DNA of 5,622 nt, from positions 1 to 5,622 of the forward strand of contig JAJDAB010000641.1 in NCBI GenBank assembly GCA_029262095.1, written 5' to 3'. How positions within the stretch are numbered: the stretch's first letter is position 1; the number at the start of each line of letters is the position of its first letter. This DNA is from Candidatus Hydrogenedentota bacterium. Its GTDB lineage: Bacteria > Hydrogenedentota > Hydrogenedentia > Hydrogenedentales > SLHB01. Positions 1 through 5,376 of the stretch are shown here, piece by piece. Made by a program: the position numbers and the translations under genes. The notes under the pieces were generated by a model. The model made no database searches. It saw only the letters and a list, made by a program, of their open reading frames with translations, and was not told the origin of the DNA.

Positions 1-856
1 GTTTGCATACGGGGCTAGCGCTTTTCGCCGTGCAGCTTGGGAAATAGCCATCGCCGATCGCCAGGCCCTTTTTCGTGAGCTCGTCGACCTTCTTGCGCAC
101 ATTATTGAGCCCCTGCCCCGCGGTCGCTTTCTCACTGTCGGTCGTGGTGTCCGCGACCTGCTGGTATGCCTTACTCCGCAGAACTTGCACGGCCTTCATT
201 TCGGCGATGACCTTGGCATCAACCGCAAGAAGCGATTCGGCAACGCTTGGCATGTTCAGGAACTGATTGAACAGTCGCCAAGCGTCGATATTGGCGACGA
301 CCGCGAGAATGATGGCGACAGCGACCGAGAGACCGCGAGCATTCTGCAAATACTCCCGCCGCGCCCTGGTCGCGTGATCGACAAATTCATGCACTAGCTT
401 GTGGATGACCGCTTCAATAGCGGCAGCGTCACCCCCAGCTTTGCTCCTCTTAGCGAGCTCCGCGCCAACCTTGGTGCGCGCCAAGCGTCGCACGAACTCG
501 CCCACCGAAATGCGCCGCGCCGATTTCGGCGCGCGCAGGGTACCGAACCGCGCATACCACTTTCGAAGCGTCGCATCTCCCGGATCGGCAACTCGTGTCA
601 AAACGTCAAGGAAATCTTGCTTGAGAGATTTTCTGGTTGCGTCTTGATGCTGGGTTTCGGATTCGACGCCGATATTGACACTTTCGGAATCGAATACTTT
701 GCCGAACATCTTGCCGAAGTAGGCGCTCAACATTGTCCGTAGCCCCGTCTCACGGTCGGCGAGTGCGGACTGCAGTATTTCGACGAGTAGCAGAACGATG
801 GTCGAAAAGACGACCATGCTCAGCGCAAAGGCGAGAACGGCATTCAAGAAATCCAT
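1..856 (-). CDS. Predicted membrane protein of unknown function, 5' part (285 codons, runs off the left edge)
   Basis: Reading the minus strand from the ATG at 856-854 gives an unbroken frame to the window edge, so the C-terminus is missing. The start is supported by a GGGGG tract seven bases upstream of the ATG. I do not recognise a named family. Residues about 4-27 form a strongly hydrophobic N-terminal segment that reads as a membrane anchor, not a cleaved signal peptide. Residues 28-173 are polar and rich in Arg/Lys/Glu, with helix-like stretches, and are probably cytoplasmic. Residues about 174-192 form a second hydrophobic segment that ends in Asn-Ile-Asp (189-191). The remainder (200-285) is polar and helical, with two cysteines near the edge (275 and 284). 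Further membrane segments may lie beyond the window. The gene follows the peptidase after a terminator and a 241-bp gap that holds a four-copy heptamer array, so it probably has its own promoter. The coding call is firm; the function is unknown. Confidence 0.85.
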   Translation of the reverse strand, partial: MDFLNAVLAFALSMVVFSTIVLLLVEILQSALADRETGLRTMLSAYFGKMFGKVFDSESVNIGVESETQHQDATRKSLKQDFLDVLTRVADPGDATLRKWYARFGTLRAPKSARRISVGEFVRRLARTKVGAELAKRSKAGGDAAAIEAVIHKLVHEFVDHATRARREYLQNARGLSVAVAIILAVVANIDAWRLFNQFLNMPSVAESLLAVDAKVIAEMKAVQVLRSKAYQQVADTTTDSEKATAGQGLNNVRKKVDELTKKGLAIGDGYFPSCTAKSASPVCK

Positions 857-953
857 TTTTATACCCCCATGCCCTTTTTTCGCTTGGCCGCGAAGCAATT
901 GCCCGGGCGCATCGAAAGATCGGAGGTATCTTCCTTCAACCGCTGTGAAGCGA

Positions 954-994
954 GTGTCAGTGTCGCGTCAGCGCGAGCGTCAAGGTGGCGTCAA
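954..994 (-). promoter_or_regulatory. Four-copy direct heptamer array, candidate operator upstream of the membrane protein gene
   Basis: On the plus strand the heptamers are GTGTCAG (954-960), GCGTCAG (965-971), GCGTCAA (977-983) and GCGTCAA (988-994). Their GTCA cores start at 956, 967, 979 and 990, giving steps of 11, 12 and 11 bp, so all copies face nearly the same side of the helix. On the coding strand they read (T/C)TGAC(G/A)C. The array lies 98-138 bp upstream of the ATG at 856 and downstream of the peptidase terminator, where a promoter would be expected. An inverted repeat, TCGCG/CGCGA (963-967 and 972-976), overlaps the middle. Head-to-tail heptamers at 11-bp pitch are typical of sites for OmpR/PhoB-type winged helices and SARP regulators. 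Which protein binds here is inference. I see no convincing -10 box, apart from a weak GATACC at 930-925. Confidence 0.6.
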
Positions 995-1017
995 GGGAGA
1001 GCAGGCAAACACTGCCC

Positions 1018-1054
1018 AAGAAGAAGGGCCGCGCCACTTTTTGTGACTCGGCCC
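1018..1054 (-). terminator. Rho-independent-like terminator after the papain-like peptidase gene
   Basis: In the minus-strand transcript, GGGCCG (1054-1049) pairs with CGGCCC (1031-1026). After one A/G mismatch, GUCAC pairs with GUGGC around an AAAAA loop (1042-1038). That gives about eleven pairs, including one G-U wobble. The stem is followed directly by UUCUUCUU, an imperfect U-rich tail (1025-1018). The hairpin starts 44 bases past the peptidase stop codon, a normal place for a terminator. It separates the peptidase from the membrane protein gene. The broken U tract keeps confidence moderate. Confidence 0.6.
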
Positions 1055-1097
1055 AGTCGCACTGCCGGGAATGACCCAATCGACCCGAAGTGCGCTG

Positions 1098-2036
1098 CTA
1101 ATTCAGGCTGAGATACTCCCAGCAGAAATCATCGATGTGGCGGACCGTCAGGGCACCGTAGCCCTTGTTCGGTATGGCCGGCACCGAGTTCACGGAACCT
1201 CGCCGTGGCGGCTGCACGTCCTGGCCAAACCTCCTACCCCAGCTGTTGCGAAAAATAAACCAGCCACCGCCACCGGCGTTCGCATCCGGCGTAAAGCCCA
1301 TCAGGCAGACGACGTGGCCAGAAACCACCCATGCGTTGCGATCAATGTTTTCTCTGTCGGTGGGCCCAAAGACGATGCCCATGGATCTCGCTCGGGCCGA
1401 ACTCCAGTTGCTCCTTCCAAATCGCGATCCGAACGAAAATGTGGGAAGGCCAACGGCGACCGGGCGACCCGCACGCAACTCGTCGTAAAGGCGTTTCGAC
1501 TTGTAGAAGTTTACCGGCCCATGTGCCCTGTAATCCCAGTATTCCGCGGTAGCACGTTTTCGCGTGATCGCATCCGCCTCCGCACCCGGCGATGGCGCCC
1601 CCGCCGCCTCGTAGGGTGCCCACTCTTCCGTGCAAATGCCCAAATCGCGCAAGACACCCTTGGCCTGCCACAACTTTGTCGCGCCGCTGTTGTAGTTCAA
1701 CGGCAACGGATTAGGCTCGTACTTAGCCTTCTCGCGCATACAATAATAAAGGTAGTGCGGCGAAAGCTTCTCGACCGCCGAACGACCCTTTGCCTCAAGA
1801 AGCTCCACGCAGGCCGCAGCGGCAAACGCAACGCAGGTGCCGCGACCCTGCTGATCGCGAACCGGCCAGGCCGTGGTTATCCATCTGGAAAGATCGATTG
1901 TCCGATCAAAGACGATACCCGATTGGGCTGCATCCGGCAGTGTCAGTCGCGAATTCCTGTATGCCGCGCCCTGGAACTTTTGGACGAGTTTCGAGCCCGG
2001 TATCGCACCGCCGTTTACTTCGTTATCTCGGGGCAT
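1098..2036 (-). CDS. Papain-like cysteine peptidase (C1 family), 312 residues
   Basis: This is a thiol protease of the papain fold. The signature Pro58-Val-Arg-Asp-Gln62 to Cys68-x-Ala-Phe71 matches the papain oxyanion-hole Gln and nucleophile Cys, with the same six-residue spacing as Gln19/Cys25 in papain. Ser239-Gly-His241 supplies the catalytic His, and Arg263-Asn264-Ser-Trp-Gly267 the catalytic Asn in the classic Asn-Ser-Trp-Gly context. Leu91-Ser-Pro-x-Tyr-Leu-Tyr-Tyr98 is also typical of the family. All catalytic residues are present, so an active enzyme is expected. No signal peptide is visible, and the roughly 50 residues before the core are too short for a full I29-type inhibitory propeptide. 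The protein may therefore act in the cytoplasm or leave by a non-Sec route. The ATG at 2036 is preceded by GAGGG seven bases upstream. The haloperoxidase-like gene ends 148 bp upstream with no evident terminator between, so co-transcription is plausible. The family call is firm; the substrate is unknown. Confidence 0.92.
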   Translation of the reverse strand: MPRDNEVNGGAIPGSKLVQKFQGAAYRNSRLTLPDAAQSGIVFDRTIDLSRWITTAWPVRDQQGRGTCVAFAAAACVELLEAKGRSAVEKLSPHYLYYCMREKAKYEPNPLPLNYNSGATKLWQAKGVLRDLGICTEEWAPYEAAGAPSPGAEADAITRKRATAEYWDYRAHGPVNFYKSKRLYDELRAGRPVAVGLPTFSFGSRFGRSNWSSARARSMGIVFGPTDRENIDRNAWVVSGHVVCLMGFTPDANAGGGGWFIFRNSWGRRFGQDVQPPRRGSVNSVPAIPNKGYGALTVRHIDDFCWEYLSLN

Positions 2037-2184
2037 GATGTCACCCTCACATTTTCAATGACGATTTTCCGGTGACGACGGATTTTCGATAACCGGGACC
2101 TCGGAACTGGCGGGCCTGGAGGGTTTGTTCCGTACGCCGCCGCCGCCAATTTGGCTCCCTCTTGATCCCGGGTTGAAATCGATT

Positions 2185-3138
2185 TTACTCGCCGCCTTGG
2201 CGTTTCGAGACCGCAATCGCGACCCGCTCCGGGAAATCCGGGGCATCTAGGAACACCTCGCTTTGCACCAGCTTGGGCTCCGGTTGGAAATCCCATTCTT
2301 TCTTTGCGGCCTTGACGATCTCTCTAACGCTTTCGAGCTTTTCGAGATACTTGGTGAAAACCTGCTCCGCTAAGTGCACGCTTTCGTCCTTATCCGAGGG
2401 AAAGTGAACGCCGGCGATTTCGCGATTCACCGCGATCCGTGTGGCGAGCGCTATCATGTAGGCGTGCATCGGGTGTTCATCGCCACCCGGCAGCGCCGCA
2501 GCGACGAGATGGGTAACCAGGTAGGCCTGCAGAGCATGCCCGCTTGGGTAGGCTGGATGCGCCGGGGTCGGGATCATCGGCATGATTGCCGGGAAGACCT
2601 GGACCGGGCGCGGGCGTTTCCACTTGTGCTTGAAGAACATGCCGACGAGACTGCCGACAACCATCGCCGTCGATACCAAGGCAGCAGTGTGCGGCCTGTT
2701 GCCGGCACCGATCATCAACAAATTCGACCAGTACAGTTCGGACTTGCCGACCTGCGCCATGATTTCGCTTGCCCGAACGGATCGATCATTGTTGCGCATT
2801 CTCGCCAGTTCTCGTAGTTCCCCGGTGAGCTCGCCTTCCCCTTCCTTGAGACGGTCTTCATAACTTCTACACTCGAGCCCCGTCCTCCAATCCTCGGCGG
2901 CGAATTCCGCCAGCACGAGCTGCGCGCGGAGGTGCGGCGCCCAGGCTGAATCGGGAAATTCGTCGCCTCGAATCTCGAAAAACTCCTTCCCCCCCAACGT
3001 CAGGGGATCCCCGAAGGGAACAGTGACGGCGCCAGCGCCAAGGCCACCGAACACGCTGCTCAGCGGGCCGAGCGATACGCCGCCGTCCACACCACCATCG
3101 ACACCCCCGTCGACACCACCGTCTTTGAATCCGTACAT
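2185..3138 (-). CDS. PAP2 / vanadium-dependent haloperoxidase superfamily enzyme, 317 residues
   Basis: All three signature motifs of the acid phosphatase/vanadium haloperoxidase superfamily are present in order: Lys170-x6-Arg177-Pro178, Pro198-Ser-Gly-His201, and Arg239-x5-His245-x3-Asp249. These are the residues that bind phosphate or vanadate, and the last His is the nucleophile or vanadate ligand. The residue before Arg239 is Asn in place of the usual Ser, a mild variation. Only residues 151-169, plus weaker stretches around 202-217, are hydrophobic. The protein therefore resembles the soluble haloperoxidase/acid phosphatase branch more than six-helix lipid phosphatases. There is no signal peptide; the N-terminus is a Gly/Asp repeat. 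AGGAGG lies five bases before the ATG at 3138, so the start is secure. The gene lies between the regulator (132 bp upstream) and the peptidase (148 bp downstream), with a heptamer array in front. Whether it is a phosphatase or a haloperoxidase cannot be decided by reading. Confidence 0.9.
   Translation of the reverse strand: MYGFKDGGVDGGVDGGVDGGVSLGPLSSVFGGLGAGAVTVPFGDPLTLGGKEFFEIRGDEFPDSAWAPHLRAQLVLAEFAAEDWRTGLECRSYEDRLKEGEGELTGELRELARMRNNDRSVRASEIMAQVGKSELYWSNLLMIGAGNRPHTAALVSTAMVVGSLVGMFFKHKWKRPRPVQVFPAIMPMIPTPAHPAYPSGHALQAYLVTHLVAAALPGGDEHPMHAYMIALATRIAVNREIAGVHFPSDKDESVHLAEQVFTKYLEKLESVREIVKAAKKEWDFQPEPKLVQSEVFLDAPDFPERVAIAVSKRQGGE
3076..3123 (-). repeat. Four tandem 12-bp units encoding (Asp-Gly-Gly-Val)x4
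   Basis: Residues 6-21 of the haloperoxidase-like protein are four exact copies of Asp-Gly-Gly-Val. They are encoded by four 12-bp units that differ only at wobble positions. Synonymous divergence between the units, with exact amino-acid identity, suggests the peptide is kept by selection or that the duplications are not very recent. The stretch is flexible and acidic and has no obvious fold. It sits where a signal peptide would otherwise be. Its length could vary between strains by slippage. Confidence 0.9.
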
Positions 3139-3203
3139 CCTGCCCTCCTGTCCTGTTGGTTTTCTGGTTAAGAATTCCTATCGGAAGCCAGCATCGCGCA
3201 CGC

Positions 3204-3232
3204 GCGTGATGGCAGCGTCATACGGGCGTCAA
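3204..3232 (-). promoter_or_regulatory. Second heptamer array, candidate operator upstream of the haloperoxidase-like gene
   Basis: On the plus strand the gap between the regulator stop and the haloperoxidase-like start holds GCGTGAT (3204-3210, one mismatch in the core), GCGTCAT (3215-3221) and GCGTCAA (3226-3232). They are spaced exactly 11 bp apart. The two perfect copies align with copies three and four of the 954-994 array, in the same orientation relative to the downstream gene and with the shared frame AGCGTCA-N4-GGCGTCAAGG allowing for spacer differences. The array lies 66-94 bp upstream of the ATG at 3138. A perfect 10-bp palindrome, CACGCGCGTG (3199-3208), overlaps its gene-proximal end. 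The recurrence suggests one regulator acting on both genes. The identity of the binder is inference. Confidence 0.55.
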
Positions 3233-3270
3233 GGCGCAGGAATCAGTAGAGCGGCATCCTCCCGAATGAC

Positions 3271-5316
3271 CTATTCCTTCAGCCCCGCCTTCAGGAGATG
3301 CCGGGCATATTCTTGGCCGACACGCTGGTCGCGAAACGGTTGGTGGGTCAGAAAACTCCCGACCGTGAAGTCAGGTTCGTGTCTTGTCATCTCGTGCGCG
3401 AACTCCTTGGAGTCCTTCATGTTGCCGATCGCCGCCATCGACGCCGCTGTCATGCGCAGGTTCGAGGTATAGTGGGGATTGCGCTGATAGGAACTGAGAC
3501 CCCAATAGGCCGATGCCGAGTAATCACCCGCCGCGTAATGCGCAATGCTGAGAAAGTGCTCGTAACGGAACAGGAATGGATCACTCGGCGACAGGGCTAT
3601 CGCCTCCTCCGCCCGCTTGATCGCTTCATCCGTCTGACCGATGAACGACAGGGTGGGACTGCTCCACATCAACGTCTCCGCATCGTTTGGAGAACACTCA
3701 ATGGCCCTTTCAAACAATACTTGGGCCTCTTGGTATTTGCGCTGGCGAATCGTTTGACTGTGGCCCAGCATCGCCAACGCCCGCCCATTATCGGCATTGA
3801 GACGGAACGCGGTGTTCGCCATCTTCTCAAGCTGGGCTTGGTCCTCCCGCGGGGATTCCGACCATCCCTGACCCAATCGCACGCTGAACCAGTCCGCCAT
3901 CGCAAGAAAGGTCGCTGAGAAATCGGGATCCTTTTCCGCAGCCAATTTCAACAACTCGCCTGCTTTCTCGAACGACATCCGTTCCAAGCGGAAGGCGAGG
4001 TCGCGAGCTACCAGCATCAGGTGATAGGCGGAGAGATCGCGCGGATGACTTCTTTTGGCGTGTTTCAACTCCGCGAAGCGCAGAGACGGAATGAGCTTCT
4101 GTGCGATGTTTTGCGCAAGGTTGGTTTGAACATCGAACAAGTCTTCTTCCAGACAATCGTACATCTGTGCCCATTCCACGAAGCCACTGCGTGTATCAGT
4201 CAGCTGGACCGAAAGATGGTGATTGTCACCCGCCTTACGGATCGTACCGGATAGGAAATAGTCGGCACCCAGCGTTTTCAGTACTTCGTCCCGGCGTTCC
4301 GCGTCGACCGTTAGGTCGCGTGTGGAATTGCTGGATATGACTCTTGGCTCACGCATCGTTGCCAACATGCAAACCGTGTCCTCGACGATCCCTCTTGAGA
4401 AAAAAACCGGTACTGTGTCCGGCCCCAATGACCGAAATGGAAACACCGCGACGATGGGTATCCCGGCGGCCTTACCGGTTGCTAGTCCACCGCCGTTAAC
4501 AGCCGCCACGGCGGGACCGTTTCGGACCTCCGCTTCCGTTTGAACGCCGTCGAAATGCCCTGTTTTGATCTTGACGACCAAATCCTGGGTCAGCGCCGAG
4601 GGCTCCATACCGAGTTTCTCATCCAACACTTCGTAGAGCCTGGCGTAAGTTTGTAGCGCATTCCCAACATTTCCGTCCTCGGCCGCCAAGGCCATGCTCA
4701 CACGATATGCTTCCTCGTTCAGTGGATCGAAAAGGGTCGCAAATTCGGCCATTGATCGCCGCGCCTCTCGTGACAAAGTGTCAGATGCGTATTTCCCGCG
4801 AAGGCCTCGCGAAATACGCTCACGAAAACGACTGCGAAATTCCAACAACCAACTCGTGTAGTCCTCGCATAAGTCGTCGAAACTATGCAGGATGTTGTCC
4901 GAAATGTTCGGGTTCGTAAGCAATACATCTGGTAGTTCGCCGCTCTCGAGACATTCTGCGATCTCGATGATGTCCACGTTGAACGAAACGCTGTCGAGGA
5001 TGACGGCGTCGCCTTCGAAGGCTAGAAATTCCGAACCACTCGGACCAATTGCATGGCGAATCTCGGAAAGGACCTGGCGCAACGATGCACGCGCTTGCCG
5101 GTCGGGCGAACCGCCCCAAAGCAAGCCCGCGAGATGCTCGCGTGTCACACTTTGTTGTTGGGTCAGCGCAAGGTATGAAACGAGAGCCAGCGACTTTCGT
5201 TTGCCTTGAAGTATCCGGCTACCCGATACAGTCAGTGTTGGGGACCCGAGTACCGTCAGTATCGCTCTACAATTCGGATCCGGTGTACCCGGGAATCGCG
5301 ACTGCTGCTGTTTCAT
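3271..5316 (-). CDS. SARP/BTAD-type transcriptional regulator with TolB-like domain and TPR repeats, 681 residues
   Basis: Residues about 17-110 look like the winged-helix head of SARP-type activators: a beta-rich start, then a helix around Leu-Ala-Leu-Val-Ser-Tyr-Leu-Ala and the family-typical Arg-Glu-His-Leu-Ala-Gly-Leu-Leu-Trp (59-67) and Ala-Ser-Leu-Arg-Gln-Val-Leu-Ser-Glu-Ile-Arg (77-87). Residues about 112-255 are the bacterial transcriptional activator (BTAD) helical domain, including Asp-Pro-Leu-Asn-Glu-Glu-Ala-Tyr-Arg (197-205) and Leu-Gly-Met-Glu-Pro-Ser (235-240). Residues about 285-388 match the TolB/FlgO-like module found next to adenylate cyclase and CadC-type regulators (Val-Phe-Pro-Phe, then Ser-Arg-Gly-Ile-Val-Glu-Asp, then Leu-Ser-Gly-Thr-Ile-Arg). 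Residues about 425-640 are TPR-like helices. There is no nucleotide-cyclase domain and no membrane segment, so it should be a cytosolic DNA-binding regulator with an unknown input. I chose the ATG at 5316, which has GGGGGAAG ten bases upstream, over an in-frame TTG at 5364 that lacks a binding site and lies upstream of the likely promoter -10 box. Confidence 0.9.
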   Translation of the reverse strand: MKQQQSRFPGTPDPNCRAILTVLGSPTLTVSGSRILQGKRKSLALVSYLALTQQQSVTREHLAGLLWGGSPDRQARASLRQVLSEIRHAIGPSGSEFLAFEGDAVILDSVSFNVDIIEIAECLESGELPDVLLTNPNISDNILHSFDDLCEDYTSWLLEFRSRFRERISRGLRGKYASDTLSREARRSMAEFATLFDPLNEEAYRVSMALAAEDGNVGNALQTYARLYEVLDEKLGMEPSALTQDLVVKIKTGHFDGVQTEAEVRNGPAVAAVNGGGLATGKAAGIPIVAVFPFRSLGPDTVPVFFSRGIVEDTVCMLATMREPRVISSNSTRDLTVDAERRDEVLKTLGADYFLSGTIRKAGDNHHLSVQLTDTRSGFVEWAQMYDCLEEDLFDVQTNLAQNIAQKLIPSLRFAELKHAKRSHPRDLSAYHLMLVARDLAFRLERMSFEKAGELLKLAAEKDPDFSATFLAMADWFSVRLGQGWSESPREDQAQLEKMANTAFRLNADNGRALAMLGHSQTIRQRKYQEAQVLFERAIECSPNDAETLMWSSPTLSFIGQTDEAIKRAEEAIALSPSDPFLFRYEHFLSIAHYAAGDYSASAYWGLSSYQRNPHYTSNLRMTAASMAAIGNMKDSKEFAHEMTRHEPDFTVGSFLTHQPFRDQRVGQEYARHLLKAGLKE

Positions 5317-5326
5317 ACCTGGCCAG

Positions 5327-5334
5327 CTTCCCCC
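5327..5334 (-). promoter_or_regulatory. Ribosome binding site that decides the regulator start
   Basis: GGGGGAAG on the minus strand lies ten bases before the ATG at 5316-5314. The longer reading from TTG at 5364 has only TGAGCTAA in front of it. The site partly overlaps one copy of the CTAATTGG repeat, so a protein bound there could also affect translation or early elongation. Confidence 0.5.
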
Positions 5335-5368
5335 AATTAGAGTTACATCATATGTCGCCGCCAATTAG
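5333..5368 (-). repeat. Pair of CTAATTGG direct repeats flanking the regulator's -10 box
   Basis: CTAATTGG on the minus strand occurs at 5368-5361, inside the promoter spacer, and again at 5340-5333, at about +1 to +8. The two are 28 bp apart, close to but not exactly an integral number of helical turns. The position on both sides of the -10 box suggests an operator, possibly for autoregulation. The repeat is short, so chance cannot be excluded. Confidence 0.4.
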
Positions 5369-5376
5369 CTCAGCAA
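5347..5376 (-). promoter_or_regulatory. Candidate sigma70-type promoter of the regulator gene
   Basis: On the minus strand, TTGCTG (5376-5371) and TATGAT (5352-5347) are separated by 18 bp. The -10 matches TATAAT at five of six positions; the -35 matches only its TTG half well. Transcription would begin near 5340, giving a leader of about 24 bases to the ATG at 5316. A second TATGAT occurs at 5396-5391 but has no -35 partner. Confidence 0.35.

Noticed and set aside
75..742. Several short open frames on both strands at the left end
   Set aside because: All overlap the continuous 285-codon minus-strand frame with two membrane segments and a ribosome site, which explains the region better.
954..994. 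CRISPR-like or sigma70 -35 interpretation of the TTGACG repeats
   Set aside because: The units are only seven bases with 4-5 base spacers, far too small for a CRISPR array. No TATAAT-like box lies 16-18 bp beyond any TTGACG, so an array of operator half-sites fits better.
1071..2075. 334-codon open frame on the plus strand opposite the peptidase gene
   Set aside because: It covers the peptidase gene almost completely, encodes an Arg/Pro-rich sequence with no recognisable domain, and the opposite strand has an intact papain active site. It is a GC-driven shadow.
2037..2184. Promoter or terminator between the haloperoxidase-like and peptidase genes
   Set aside because: I found no T-tract hairpin and no convincing -35/-10 pair or heptamer array, only a GGC-rich run and a good ribosome site, so neither element is annotated.
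954..3232. Reading the heptamer arrays as standard PHO boxes
   Set aside because: The 7+4 layout and GTCA core agree, but the first two bases differ from CTGTCA, the spacers are G/C-rich where PHO boxes are A/T-rich, and the orientation is reversed relative to the downstream genes. It is kept only as an alternative to test.
3298..3918. 206-codon plus-strand open frame opposite the regulator's TPR region
   Set aside because: The Arg-rich composition and the lack of any domain fit a shadow of the clear regulator gene on the other strand.
5317..5364. 16-residue N-terminal extension of the regulator from a TTG start
   Set aside because: There is no ribosome site before the TTG. The extension would also contain the best -10 box, whereas the ATG at 5316 has GGGGGAAG at a workable distance.
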